Positions 48,894-58,771 of a DNA stretch of 64,000 nt are shown piece by piece (within the stretch, counting starts at the first letter, position 1; each line of letters opens with the position of its first letter). Origin of the DNA: Saccharomyces mikatae IFO 1815 (Eukaryota; Ascomycota; Saccharomycetes; Saccharomycetales; Saccharomycetaceae); the NCBI RefSeq assembly GCF_947241705.1, contig NC_079267.1, positions 248,001 through 312,000 of the forward strand. The letters run 5' to 3'. Made by a program: the position numbers and the translations under genes. The notes under the pieces were generated by a model that was given only the letters and a program-made list of their open reading frames with translations, was not told where the DNA came from and searched no databases.

Positions 48894-50165
48894 TCAATCT
48901 AAATAAACCTGTGATCGTAGATCTTCCAACAAAATGACAAGGTCGCAATCGATCCTTGAAATCTGAATAACCATCTCAGATATATTACTGACAAAAAACT
49001 TGTAATGACACTGTTTCAACAAGTTTAGCATAAATGTATCCATTAAGAAAGCATTGATTTTGTCGGAACCATAGTAAGCAATAACTATTAGAATATCTAG
49101 GAGTTCTAGGCCAATACCATCCAATTTGTGCTTGTTTAGTGTATTGACTATAAAGTTTCTTATTACAGGCTTGATAAAGTCCACTATAACGTTCAGTTTT
49201 AATTTGTCCTTCAAGTGATAGAATAAGTTGGGAAAGTCCTGGTAGAATTTTCCTTCAGTAACTGCATAACCGCCCCTATTGTTCTTATTGTCATCAAAAC
49301 GACTGTTCAACCAAGTAACGCTTTTCGTTAAATTGATAAAGATGGCCCGAGATAAAGTCTCCTGCTCTTCATTATTGCAGCATTTTCTTATCGCTAAATA
49401 CAGTGAGTTTTTAGCGTACTGGTTGAAAGATGCGGCCTCGTCTAGTTCGCTATAATGATACAAACATCTCTTGTATATAGGAAGACGAAAATCATTCGGT
49501 ATTCCAAACCAATACAAATTATGCTTCTTTATCACTAGTAGCAGATCGCTATCATCATCAGACGTATGGTGACTTCTCAAATTACTCCAAAACTTCTCTA
49601 ATCTTAATTCTCTTCTAAATAAATTCCTATTTTGAAACTTCAAATTTAAAATGTTTCTCTTTGTTTGTGACCTGATCAGATTTTGTATGGACGGATCCGT
49701 ACTACTACACAAGGTTTCATTTTTATTACTGGAAATTAATGATAATGACTCTTTTTCATTATTTATTTTCCTCTTGTTTTCCTGAATCAGTGAATCTACA
49801 CTCAGATTCTTTTGTGGTTTGATCACTAACGAAGATGATCCTGATGAGTTTCTGTTGGTATTCGCGGTAAACAAACCATCCGAAAACACAGAAGACGCAG
49901 AAGAAGAAGAAGAGGAATATATTGTCGATCGATTATTTGGCGTGAGAGCTGCGGCACACTCTTGAGAGTTTGCTCGAGGAATAGAAAAGTTATCTATTAT
50001 GGGGACAGCGTAACTGATCAGATTGGTGTCCTTATCTATCGTCGTGTCCAGAATTGTCGTCCAATCCGTGGTCCCAACACGTAAGGGCTCTTCTTTCAAA
50101 TCTTCTCTTGTTATCCTATGCCTAGTGTGGAATAGCCGCTGACTAGGAGGTACGTACCCATGCAT
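48894..50165 (-). CDS. Uncharacterised protein (YLR049C) with a TBC-like motif
   Basis: 423 residues from the ATG at 50165 (MHGYVPPSQRLFHTRHRITR). The upstream codon in the frame is GTG, so it is not used. Residues about 75-150 are Ser/Asn-rich and disordered. From about residue 185 to the end the protein is helical. The segment YWFGIPNDFRLPIYKRCLYH resembles motif A of TBC (Rab-GAP) domains (GIPxxxRxxxW), but I do not see a clear IxxDxxR arginine-finger motif, so a GAP activity is not supported. It matches YLR049C by position; function unknown. Confidence 0.8.
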   Translation of the reverse strand: MHGYVPPSQRLFHTRHRITREDLKEEPLRVGTTDWTTILDTTIDKDTNLISYAVPIIDNFSIPRANSQECAAALTPNNRSTIYSSSSSSASSVFSDGLFTANTNRNSSGSSSLVIKPQKNLSVDSLIQENKRKINNEKESLSLISSNKNETLCSSTDPSIQNLIRSQTKRNILNLKFQNRNLFRRELRLEKFWSNLRSHHTSDDDSDLLLVIKKHNLYWFGIPNDFRLPIYKRCLYHYSELDEAASFNQYAKNSLYLAIRKCCNNEEQETLSRAIFINLTKSVTWLNSRFDDNKNNRGGYAVTEGKFYQDFPNLFYHLKDKLKLNVIVDFIKPVIRNFIVNTLNKHKLDGIGLELLDILIVIAYYGSDKINAFLMDTFMLNLLKQCHYKFFVSNISEMVIQISRIDCDLVILLEDLRSQVYLD

Positions 50166-50613
50166 CACCTCTTTATTTTGTAAGTTGCAGGTGCTGTTTA
50201 GTTATAGTCAATATATTAGCAAAGATATCCGCGTATGCCTGTGTACAGATATTATATATATGTGCAACCTAGTATATATATATATGCGTAAGCCTGGATA
50301 TAGTACAGTGAAGCGAGAGTAAGGGGAATGTGCGAGGGAAGGGTGATCTAGTAATGAGGGAGTGGCAGCGACAAATTGTAGCTTTCAAATACACATTTGT
50401 TAAATTACATCAAGGTTCATGTATTATTTTGAAACAAAACCAGCCATTTCCTTAAGAAACGCGAAACTTTTGTGACGCGTTCCATAGAAAAAAGAAACGA
50501 ACAGTACAGAATTCAGCACGGAAATTGTATTATACAGTAGTGGTAAAACGTTCTTTATAACTATAAAATCATTAATATCGTATATATATATATATATATA
50601 TATCAGGCATGGA
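50166..50613. other. YLR049C promoter / EMA19 3' region with TA repeats
   Basis: 448 bp. Alternating TA tracts lie near 50270-50285 and at 50581-50603, the latter just past the EMA19 stop. No gene. Confidence 0.6.
50581..50603. repeat. (TA)n microsatellite downstream of EMA19
   Basis: A pure run of about 11 TA units ending at 50603, ten bases past the EMA19 stop codon in its direction of transcription. TA-rich runs act as efficiency elements for yeast 3'-end formation, so this may be part of the EMA19 terminator. Confidence 0.8.
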
Positions 50614-51099
50614 CTATGCAAAACATAAACGCAAAGGAATAAGGAACGTAGGTAGGTACACAGAGGCCAGTTGACATTTCTGGGTCATGGTCAAGCTTGT
50701 TTTTAGCACATCGTAAGGGATGTAACCACGCTTGAAAATAACAATAATACATATAAGCGTGGTTAAGGAGGCGTTCCAACCGTAAATACGTAACCACTTT
50801 CGCAACTTAGCATCTGTATTGACTTGTGATTCACTCAGATTCCAGAATTTTTTGACGAAATAGCCGAAAAGTGGAAGTTGCAAAACTAGTTCAAGAACCA
50901 CGAACCAGTACAACCATTCTGGCTTCTCTGATAGCAAGAAATCGTGTTGCTTTGCAATGTGGTCACTAACAACTTTTTGCGCGACTCCCAGTTGCCATTT
51001 CGCGGGAATAACTACTGATGAATCGATGAATACGGTAATGGGGATGTGGATGATAAAATACCACAAATAAAATTGTTGCTCACGATAGCCTAGCCTCAT
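50614..51099 (-). CDS. EMA19: EXPERA-domain ER membrane protein Ema19 (TMEM97/sigma-2 receptor family)
   Basis: 161 residues with four hydrophobic helices (about residues 10-30, 63-82, 103-122 and 135-155), the EXPERA fold. Starts MRLGYREQQFYLWYFIIHIP. The family's conserved acidic residues appear in FIDSSVVIP and FVVLELVLQLP. Human TMEM97 binds sterols. The yeast protein (YLR050C) is reported to help mislocalised mitochondrial proteins reach mitochondria or degradation. ATG at 51099; head region toward FCF2. Confidence 0.88.
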   Translation of the reverse strand: MRLGYREQQFYLWYFIIHIPITVFIDSSVVIPAKWQLGVAQKVVSDHIAKQHDFLLSEKPEWLYWFVVLELVLQLPLFGYFVKKFWNLSESQVNTDAKLRKWLRIYGWNASLTTLICIIVIFKRGYIPYDVLKTSLTMTQKCQLASVYLPTFLIPLRLCFA

Positions 51100-51331
51100 T
51101 GTCTTCGGTTGTTTTTGTCTGTGTGCTTTGCGTGGGTGGCTCGTTTCTCGTAATTTTTCCTGCGATAGTTCTTTTTATATCTGTCGATTCGTATCTAGTA
51201 CAAAAGCCGATAATTGTTTACCATGTTTTCGAAGATTTTTTTTTAAACGATATGCAAATTATTAACTATTCTGAACGTCTTTACGTAATCTATACTACTC
51301 TACAATATATTATATAAGAAAAGATGCTGCC

Positions 51332-51985
51332 TCATCTACGTTTCTTTCTCATCTCTTTCATCTTCTTGTAATGTGCCTTTTTACCACTAGTAGACTTCTC
51401 CTGAATTTCATTGTATTTACGCTTGAAATACTTATTAGAAGTTTCATCGCCCATGAGTGTTTCCAAAATGGTAGACTTTCTTTCCTTCTTGTTCATACGA
51501 CTACTGTAGAATTCACTCTTGTCCTCCACTATAGTACCAATTGCAAACCTTTCTGGGATCTCCCAACGCTGCTTCTTATAATGTCTCTTCGGATCAAGCG
51601 CAGCTCTATGTTTTATGAGCAATAGGTCTCGCTGCACCTCACGACGCATGTTATCATCCGGTTTAGGTAAGGCAAACCAATCATTATCATCTTTATCGCC
51701 CTTCTTAGAGCTTTCTTCCTCTTTTGTCTCAACACTAGGCAGTACGTTCTTTTTCTTCTTTTGCCTTGCCAAGGCATCAAACCCAGTCTCTAACTTTGGA
51801 AGTTTCTTAAGGCTGGTTTCGATCTCTTGGAATTTACTTTCAATGTTTACTTCATCGTCATTATTGTCTATCTGCAAAACATCTTCCTGTTGAAAAGACC
51901 CTTGCTCCCCTGCTTTACTCTTTGCTTCCAAACTAGCATTAGCATCTTTCAATGCTCCAAATAGCTCTTCCACACTTTGATTCAT
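51332..51985 (-). CDS. FCF2: Pre-rRNA processing factor Fcf2
   Basis: 217 residues, full length. Fcf2 is an essential nucleolar protein of the SSU processome needed for cleavages at A0, A1 and A2. The N-terminal half is acidic and coiled. The conserved Fcf2 domain spans about residues 95-200, with [40 protein letters not shown] and [20 protein letters not shown]. It ends in a Lys/Arg-rich tail ([13 protein letters not shown]). It is divergent from IES3 with a 223-bp shared promoter. Confidence 0.95.
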   Translation of the reverse strand: MNQSVEELFGALKDANASLEAKSKAGEQGSFQQEDVLQIDNNDDEVNIESKFQEIETSLKKLPKLETGFDALARQKKKKNVLPSVETKEEESSKKGDKDDNDWFALPKPDDNMRREVQRDLLLIKHRAALDPKRHYKKQRWEIPERFAIGTIVEDKSEFYSSRMNKKERKSTILETLMGDETSNKYFKRKYNEIQEKSTSGKKAHYKKMKEMRKKRR

Positions 51986-52208
51986 AATATACAGCTATTG
52001 TTCCGCGTTCTCCTATGGGGATAACTTGTTGTCTCATCGCATTTTCTGCGTCTTTCCACGTTTTGTTTCAATCTGCTGAAAATTTTTTGTTAGGACGGCA
52101 CTAACCACGAATCATGATAAAATAGAAGGATGTTTGAGAAAGGGATTCGTTGTAAAGGGGGAAATTACATTTCCTAATGGGCTAGCTATCTTCAATGGAA
52201 CCAGGACA

Positions 52209-52961
52209 ATGAAGTTTGAAGACTTATTGGCAACCGACAAACAGGTACAGTTTGCCCATGCAGCCACTCAGTACTACAAAAGTATAAAGACCCCAGACTT
52301 CTTGGAAAAAGACCCACATCACAAAAAATTTCACAATACAGATAGCTTGAATCAACAAGGCTCTTCGACGCCATCTACGGCTACCGATGCAAACTACACC
52401 TCAAACGCTTCCGGCCACACCAATAATTCGACATTTAAAAGACACATTGTTGCTGTAGATGATATATCGAAAATGAACTATGAAATGATAAAGAATTCTC
52501 CAGGGAATGTAATAACAAATTCCAACCAAGACGAGGTTGATATAAGTACCCTCAAGACGAGATTATACAAGGACAACCTTTATACTATGAATGACAATTT
52601 CTTACAAGCTGTTAATGACCAAATTGTAACACTAAATGCAGCGGAACAAGAACAAGAAACAGAAGACCTCGATCTATCAGATGATGAAAAAATTGATATA
52701 CTGACCAAAGTCCAAGAGAAATTACTTGAAGAGTACGAAGAACTTTCACGAAAAGAAAGAAACTGGTTTATTCTGAAGGAACTATTATTGGATGCTAACG
52801 TGGAACTGGATTTGTTCAGCAATCGTGGCAGGAAAACTAATCACCCAATAGCATTTGGAGCAGTGGCTATACCAACTAACGTAAATGCAAATTCGTTAGC
52901 ATTCAATAGGACGAAGAGAAGAAAAATTAATAAAAATGGTCCGTTAGAAAACATTCTTTAG
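52209..52961 (+). CDS. IES3: INO80 chromatin-remodelling complex subunit Ies3
   Basis: 250 residues from the ATG at 52209 (MKFEDLLATDKQVQFAHAAT). The computed frame begins 25 codons earlier at a TTG, which is untranslated leader; 250 residues is the usual length. Ies3 sits with Nhp10 and Ies1/Ies5 in the species-specific N-terminal module of INO80. No enzymatic domain is present. There is a helical C-terminal part with DDEKIDILTKVQEKLLEEYE and a basic end (RTKRRKINKNGPLENIL). Confidence 0.94.
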   Translation: MKFEDLLATDKQVQFAHAATQYYKSIKTPDFLEKDPHHKKFHNTDSLNQQGSSTPSTATDANYTSNASGHTNNSTFKRHIVAVDDISKMNYEMIKNSPGNVITNSNQDEVDISTLKTRLYKDNLYTMNDNFLQAVNDQIVTLNAAEQEQETEDLDLSDDEKIDILTKVQEKLLEEYEELSRKERNWFILKELLLDANVELDLFSNRGRKTNHPIAFGAVAIPTNVNANSLAFNRTKRRKINKNGPLENIL

Positions 52962-53110
52962 GCAATAAACAACAGACATATTTATACAACCCCGGCTTCA
53001 CTTCCATAAGCATATTCATTTAAGTATATATTGTATATTTGAGAGAAATTCATGTATCAAACATTACAAAACCGTCAAACAATAATTCAATAAGGCATAA
53101 CTGTATTCTG

Positions 53111-53428
53111 CTATTCAACGTCAGTTTTTCTGACCATCTCCCGCACTACTTTTGACGGTACATAAAATGGATTATGTTTTTTTGCCTTTTTTGTGTGCTC
53201 GTCTTGCCCTTGGCTCTCGAACTCAAACTTCTGGCTTAGATTGATATTAAAGAACAAAAAATCCTCTATACTGTCACTATTATCTTGTGATTCCATATCG
53301 AAGGGCTCAAAGTAAGTGCTATTCTCTAATTCCTCATATTGATATTTATGTTTATCTACCTCGTAACCCCAACAATCATCTGAGGTGCTCCCAATAGGGT
53401 CACCACACTTATCATGAAGCATATCCAT
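53111..53428 (-). CDS. Small acidic protein of unknown function (YLR053C)
   Basis: 105 residues from the ATG at 53428 (MDMLHDKCGDPIGSTSDDCW). Acidic and Tyr/Phe-rich in the middle (ENSTYFEPFDMESQDN), then basic at the C-terminus (KKAKKHNPFYVPSKVVREMV). There is no signal peptide or membrane span. It matches YLR053C by position and similar length (about 108 in S. cerevisiae as I recall). No domain is recognised. The conserved frame supports a real gene. Confidence 0.75.
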   Translation of the reverse strand: MDMLHDKCGDPIGSTSDDCWGYEVDKHKYQYEELENSTYFEPFDMESQDNSDSIEDFLFFNINLSQKFEFESQGQDEHTKKAKKHNPFYVPSKVVREMVRKTDVE

Positions 53429-53707
53429 TAACTCCGCCTTGAGTGGATCTAGAATGCGTCAGAAAAGAATTAACAACAATTACTTTATTTTGAGTTTTAG
53501 AAGAGCATGCAGAAGCTCATATATATATATGTATGTATCGGCGCTCCCCGCTGTTTAGAAGCTGCACATATTATGCACATATCAATCTTAATAGGATTGT
53601 AAGTCGGGGGATGGAGATTTAATAATTTAAGCAACAACCACATTTCTGCTTTAGGCATAGAATTTCGCGCGTCCCGACCCCTTATTAACGACACACATTT
53701 TTTAGTA

Positions 53708-55957
53708 CTAATGACTCTGGTGGTCAGCGTTGTGGCCGTGATCCTGATTACGATCGAGATCATGAATACGTTCTTGTCCTTGCCTATCAACTAGTGCTGG
53801 AGGTGAGTAGGCACACCGTTTATTTAAAAGGGTCATAATCGTAGATTGATCTTTTAAGATAGAATCATACGTATCAACACCACCGTATCTACTTGTGGTA
53901 AATCTCAAAATATCCCCAGTGTTTCCACGGTTTAAAACGTCAATGTGATCCAACAATACTTCATATGGATTTGTTTGTGGGCGTGGTAGTGCTCCCCTAT
54001 GAATATTGAATCGATGTTTGATTTTCCACATCTGGGATTCTAGTTCAGCATAGTTCCGACGTCTTGCGTCCAATTCTGACTGTGTCTTTGGTTCAACTTC
54101 GTAATATAATTGTCTATGTAAATCTTGGTATTCTTTGGCGAACATGAAATGATTTGACCTCAATTGCAGCTCCAAACTGCTTGTAGTATATGGTCTTTTC
54201 ACATCATTTGATTTATCTTTACTCGATCTTTTAATAGAAAATCGCCTAATAAAATGTGGCACAGCAACTATTCCAAATTTTTCTAACGGCTTTGTGGTCT
54301 TTGTTGACAATCTTTTGTCAATTCCAAGACAGGAAAAGTCGTCTCCATCGGCCAAATATTCATCTTCAAATGTATTTATTATATCACCTGGAAAATGTTT
54401 ATCATCTTGACCCATATACACTTTATTTGAAGATTTTACTCGTTGTTGACCGCCATTTGTATTTGTGTCACAATTGCTAATATACTCTGCACCCAAGTAT
54501 AACTTTTCCAAATCTGGTGGTAAAGCTGGATCGCTAGCACCCAATGGACTTGCCATTGAAAATCGTTGTGTTAAGCTTATATAGGAGCCCTCTTTTGTAT
54601 TCTTGTCCATTTTTTCAATGTCTTTATCTTGATTCTTGTTATCGCCATCAACAAAATCTTGTCCGTTATTAATTCCTGAACCAACATTCATACCACCACC
54701 AATCCTGCTGTCTAGCATGGACAATGCGTGTTCACACCTACCGCCATTGATTGATAGGCCACTCAGTGTCAATAACCTTGTATAAAATCCATATAAAAAG
54801 TTCAAATTAGAGCAGGAAACACCATACTTTTTGGCCAAAGAAATGGGCTGATGAAGAAGAATCTGGGCTGGATATTCAAATCTATGATAAAAACAATATG
54901 GCTCAAAGGGCAAAGATAAATATTCTGGGTGTTCGTTTGCAGTAGAATTGATAAGTTGCAGTTTTTTGCTCTCACAGTATCTTACGATTTTTCCAAAATT
55001 AATTTCTTCTTTTCCTTGCAAGAACCTGGTCACTTTATTCCCACATTGAGCAAAACAAATTCCGAACAGTTCTTTCACTAGGTCTTTGAAAATGATTTCT
55101 GTAGATTTGTTTTCTAACATTTTTTCATAATCAAATTGTTCGTAGATGATAGAAAGGATATTGAGTGAGATTTTAGGAATAATCAATTCCCACATTTTCA
55201 AAGCCATTTGTTTTGGATCCAATATCAATTTAGATTTCATCCATTTTGCAACGGTCAAACCAAGAAGAAATCTGCTAACGTTAGAGTTATCAGTCCCTTG
55301 CAATTCCAACGAAGCTGCTTTCGTGTTTTCCAAAATTGTTGGGTCTGCTCCAAATTTATCATCGCAATAAGTCAATCCCAAAGTGATTATACACTGATCA
55401 TCGTTCACCAACGCATACGACCCAAGTGATAACTGTCTGCATTCGACCTCGCACGAAATCGAAAGAACACACTTGCACTTACCTCCGAAATAGCTTATAG
55501 CTACAGGTTCTAGTTCACAACCAAAATCTGTACTGATCAGTACGGTTGTATTGTCACTTGTAAAATCAGAAAGCAATCGACAGGTTGTTTCGAAAGCTTG
55601 TAAGGAAATTGCAGACACTAATACAATGTCAATTGAGTATTTATTCGTACCGTTGTCCTTTAACTTACTAGGAAGCTCTTTAATATCCTTGGTGAAAATA
55701 TTTGGAGTATAAAAATTGGCGCCCAGCTTTGTTGATTTCCAGGCAACTAGTTCGTCACTGGATACATATTGTGAGACCAGTATTATGAAGGAATTACTTA
55801 AACTTAGTCTCCATCCTAAAAATTGTGCTGCTGGTGTCTCTCCAACTGTTGATAAAGATTAATAAATGAAACTTCATGTTAGTAAATTTGCATTCGAGGG
55901 TGATTTTACTCGACTTTTGGGCATACCTATTAAGCACTTTAATTGGGTTTCTTCCAT
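53708..55957 (-). CDS. OSW2: Spore-wall assembly protein Osw2, two exons
   Basis: 722 residues by joining exon 1 (55957-55927, 31 nt) to exon 2 (55845-53708). The exon 2 frame has no ATG before an upstream stop at 55859-55861, so it cannot start on its own. Splicing the 81-nt intron gives MEETQLKCLIVGETPAAQFL, a beta strand plus GxxxxA/G loop as in Rossmann and ketopantoate-reductase-like N-termini. That fits the Osw2/Svl3-type fold and the length of about 720 residues I recall. Osw2 is needed for the outer spore wall. The C-terminal part has the conserved PRPQTNPYEVLLDHIDVLNR, where ketopantoate reductase-like helical domains continue, and the tail is His-rich (DHGHNADHQSH). Confidence 0.88.
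55846..55926 (-). other. OSW2 intron (81 nt) after codon 10
   Basis: On the minus strand: 5' splice site GTATGC (55926-55921), perfect branch point TACTAAC (55884-55878) and 3' splice site CAG (55848-55846), 33 nt from the branch A. Removal joins ...TTAATAG to TTGGAGAG and makes codon GTT in frame with the long exon. All three signals are in the right order and spacing. Confidence 0.88.
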
Positions 55958-56277
55958 AACTATTGCGAATTCTTGTCTTGAGGAAAACAAAGAAAAGGCT
56001 TAGGAACACAGTTTGGACTAAAGTCTGTATTGTGCGTGTGGATTTGTGCGTCGTTTCTTTTATCCAGAGAAATACTTAAGTAATTATATTCATTTCAATC
56101 TTTTTTCTAATTTTGATAGGTATTTCCCTTTTTCCCTTCAAGGACCCTGAATTACTGACACAAAAGAGAAGAATAAGCAGTAATAATGCTCCCCGACCTT
56201 CTTCCTCCGAAAAAAAAAAACCCGGCTGTTGAAGTGCTTATATTATGATTATGAATTTCAGTTATTATTACAGTTCA
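55958..56277. other. OSW2 promoter / SPT8 3' region
   Basis: 320 bp, AT-rich with an A-run near 56210-56220. No gene. I saw no clear Ndt80 mid-sporulation element (CRCAAA) that I would call with confidence, although ACACAAAAG occurs near 56158. Confidence 0.4.
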
Positions 56278-58014
56278 CTATTCTAAGTCTATATCGTAAA
56301 TAAGGGTGGTGTCAGTGGAATTCCCCTGCCATCCTCTATTGCCACTCGTACTTATTAGAAATCTTGAAGTTGGGTCGAGGTATAAGTTTGATATGATACC
56401 ACCGTGATGTCCGGGAACAATCAAAAACGGCACTTTAGAACTCTTTGTAGCAGAGTTCGCAGCAGCCACTGCAAGTTCGACATTGTACAGTCTAATGTTA
56501 TCCCTCGATGCACATAAAATATGCTTGTTATTAGGCATGGCTTTAACGCAGGAGACAGGTCCCGAAATGGACGGTAACTTCAAGTTATGGAGAGGTTTTG
56601 AGGGCATTTTCAGATCGAACTGCTCCACACAAGCATTTCTTCTCCCTGCATATACGTGATCACCATCTACACTCCAACAAGCTGACAGACACCATGGTGG
56701 GACACCTGGAGCTCTTTCCAGGGAAGACGCTGGCGACTGCGTCATGCGTCGATCCCATATATATACAGATCCATTCAAACCAGAGGTCATAAAAACAGAT
56801 TCATCGTAGACTATATTTAAAGATTCTTTGGATATCTGTTCTTTATTCTCACCACTACGAGAATCTTCACCCTTCTCGATGGGTTCGTTACCAACATCTT
56901 GCTTTTCCTCTTCGTCTTCATCACCAAACAGAGAGTCCATATCGTCATCTGCATTTTCGCTCTCTTTACTACTGTTGACATTACTGGACACATCCACAGA
57001 GGAATACAGCGGGCGCATTTCCAAAGATGACAATTCAGATCTTGATTTTTTGAACTCATTGGCAATATCGCCCGTTTGCAAATCCCATTCCAAAAGACGT
57101 TTGTCCCAAGAACCACTCAAAAATCGGTCCTCTTGACCGTTCAATTTTAATATATTGACAATTTGGTTGTGACCATTCCTACCCTTGAAATAGTGTGCAA
57201 TGCTTCCCTCCATATAGCGAACACCCTGCATAGTTATCCCACCATTTTGCAACCCACTCAATATAAAGAGGCACTCACTTTGGACTTCTAAAGAGTGAAC
57301 AGCACTTACTTTGGGCTCGTAATCTGCCTTGTTCGCAGAAAGTTTCATTTCTGATTTTTTCTGTGGAATCTCATTCTCCCAGTACGACTGTAAAATACCA
57401 GCATTCTGAATAGATTCAGCCAACGAATGCTTCTGCAAAATCGTCAGAGACAGTTTCCCTTCAAGGGTGTTCAGCAAATCGTACTTCCTTATGTATCCAT
57501 CGCTACCGCCCAAGAATAGATACTTAAGGCCTCTGGATACAGCTAGAGCATTAACGTGTGTTTGAATGGGTATGGCCGCCGTTGGGTAGATATTGTACGA
57601 ATCCGCAATCTGCGCAGAATGTAACATGTGCTTATAATACTCAAAAACTTCTCCATCAGCAGAGGCTTCGCTTTTAGATGAAGATGCCTCACGTGAGCCC
57701 AATCCTCCATCAACATCACTCAATTTGACGTCTTCGAATTCGGTCTTGGTGACACCATCGGCTGCGTCAGCAGTAAGCTTTTCATTAACCTGCTGGCTAC
57801 TGGTCGCCGTACTGGTCTTATCCACTTTCGCCGCATCATCGTCATGATCATCTTCCTCTTCTTCTTCCTGCTCGTCGTCATCGTCGTCGTCACCATCATC
57901 GTTCCCCTCAAGATCCTGCTTAGAGTCGTTCTCAAGTCCGCTTAGCATCTCTTCATCATCTTCCTCATCATCCACTACTTGGTTATTGTTCAGAATATCA
58001 TCAACGTCGTCCAT
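56278..58014 (-). CDS. SPT8: SAGA complex WD40 subunit Spt8
   Basis: 578 residues from the ATG at 58014 (MDDVDDILNNNQVVDDEEDD). The eight codons before it start at a TTG and are leader. Spt8 binds TBP within SAGA to control its delivery to promoters. The N-terminal 110 residues are very acidic (Asp/Glu runs). From about residue 145 there is a WD40 propeller (LKYLFLGGSDGYIRKYDLLN, FLSGSWDKRLLEWDLQTGD, FMTSGLNGSVYIWDRRMTQ, ILCASRDNIRLYNVE). A second acidic insertion lies between blades (DDDMDSLFGDEDEEEKQD). Shorter than the S. cerevisiae protein (602 residues as I recall), mostly in the acidic tract. Confidence 0.96.
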   Translation of the reverse strand: MDDVDDILNNNQVVDDEEDDEEMLSGLENDSKQDLEGNDDGDDDDDDEQEEEEEDDHDDDAAKVDKTSTATSSQQVNEKLTADAADGVTKTEFEDVKLSDVDGGLGSREASSSKSEASADGEVFEYYKHMLHSAQIADSYNIYPTAAIPIQTHVNALAVSRGLKYLFLGGSDGYIRKYDLLNTLEGKLSLTILQKHSLAESIQNAGILQSYWENEIPQKKSEMKLSANKADYEPKVSAVHSLEVQSECLFILSGLQNGGITMQGVRYMEGSIAHYFKGRNGHNQIVNILKLNGQEDRFLSGSWDKRLLEWDLQTGDIANEFKKSRSELSSLEMRPLYSSVDVSSNVNSSKESENADDDMDSLFGDEDEEEKQDVGNEPIEKGEDSRSGENKEQISKESLNIVYDESVFMTSGLNGSVYIWDRRMTQSPASSLERAPGVPPWCLSACWSVDGDHVYAGRRNACVEQFDLKMPSKPLHNLKLPSISGPVSCVKAMPNNKHILCASRDNIRLYNVELAVAAANSATKSSKVPFLIVPGHHGGIISNLYLDPTSRFLISTSGNRGWQGNSTDTTLIYDIDLE

Positions 58015-58372
58015 TTCGTGGAAAACAAAAGAAACCAAGCCTTTTAGTATACTACAGTTATGATAACAGCCTTTCCAGCCTGGTACCTGAATCCCATTAC
58101 GCCATAGTATGAGATATGTCTATTATGCTAGGATTTGAACATGGAAGGGCTTTTGGCGACAAACGTACAAAGCGACACATATTATAGGGCATGGCTCAGA
58201 ATTTAATTAGGGTACTACAGCTATCTATCATGTCTTGGCTAACAGTAGGAAATGTGAAAAACTACTACGAAAAAACCGCGAAACGACGCTTTCTTGATTG
58301 CGATTCTCGGGCATCGCAAGTTACGACGCGTTGTCCCTTGCATCGTGATCGTGTGGCACGATCTGGGGGAGC

Positions 58373-58379
58373 TATACGA
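58373..58379 (-). promoter_or_regulatory. Sterol regulatory element (TCGTATA on minus strand) upstream of ERG3
   Basis: TATACGA on the plus strand is the reverse of the 7-bp Upc2/Ecm22 core TCGTATA. First of three copies in the ERG3 upstream region. Confidence 0.6.
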
Positions 58380-58465
58380 CCGCCATCGGTGCCCGGGGAA
58401 GAAGGTCCGAAAACTCCCGGGCGTTATTTTCGCTCGTTTATTTTGCAAGCCAGGGCAACCATATG

Positions 58466-58472
58466 TATACGA
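58466..58472 (-). promoter_or_regulatory. Second sterol regulatory element upstream of ERG3
   Basis: TATACGA on the plus strand, about 305 bp before the ERG3 ATG. Same core as the other two copies. Confidence 0.6.
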
Positions 58473-58504
58473 GACCGATGGCTGCGATAAACGAAGACGC
58501 ATGT

Positions 58505-58511
58505 TCGTATA
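58505..58511 (+). promoter_or_regulatory. Third sterol regulatory element (TCGTATA) upstream of ERG3
   Basis: TCGTATA on the plus strand, about 265 bp before the ERG3 ATG and 33 bp from the second copy, in opposite orientation. Confidence 0.6.
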
Positions 58512-58771
58512 AGTGGCACAATAGAAGATGAAGAAGAACAACAGGTGCATTGAAACACAGTGGTTCAGCAGCGATCGGGTATTGTTGTTGCTGCTATTAT
58601 GTAACGGTCGAAAGCAGCATAGCGGTATATATTGGACGAGCATTTCTGCCTTTTCTTATCGATGCACTCATTTATTACTCTTTCTTGCTTCTTGCTTGCA
58701 CTGGATGCAAAAAAAGGCAGTATATTGCATTTATAGAATAGAAAAATAATAGTACTCGTCTAAATTAAGAT

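Larger units (their letters stand above)
58015..58771. other. SPT8-ERG3 divergent promoter region with three sterol-response words
   Basis: 757 bp. TATACGA/TCGTATA words at 58373, 58466 and 58505 match the Upc2/Ecm22 sterol regulatory element. The stretch 58300-58480 is unusually GC-rich for intergenic yeast DNA and contains CCG/CGG words. A TATA-like word is near 58626. Short frames here are not convincing genes. Confidence 0.6.

Noticed and set aside
53344-53354. Perfect 11-bp ARS consensus (ATTTATGTTTA)
   Set aside because: It falls inside the YLR053C coding frame. An 11-bp match alone is common in AT-rich DNA and does not show an origin.
55794-56009. 71-codon minus-strand frame at the 5' end of OSW2
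   Set aside because: It reads through the OSW2 intron in another frame; the spliced model explains the region better than a separate gene.
58191-58512. Two overlapping plus-strand frames and one minus-strand frame in the ERG3 promoter
   Set aside because: They arise from the GC-rich regulatory block; no family, poor codon use, and they contain the sterol elements.
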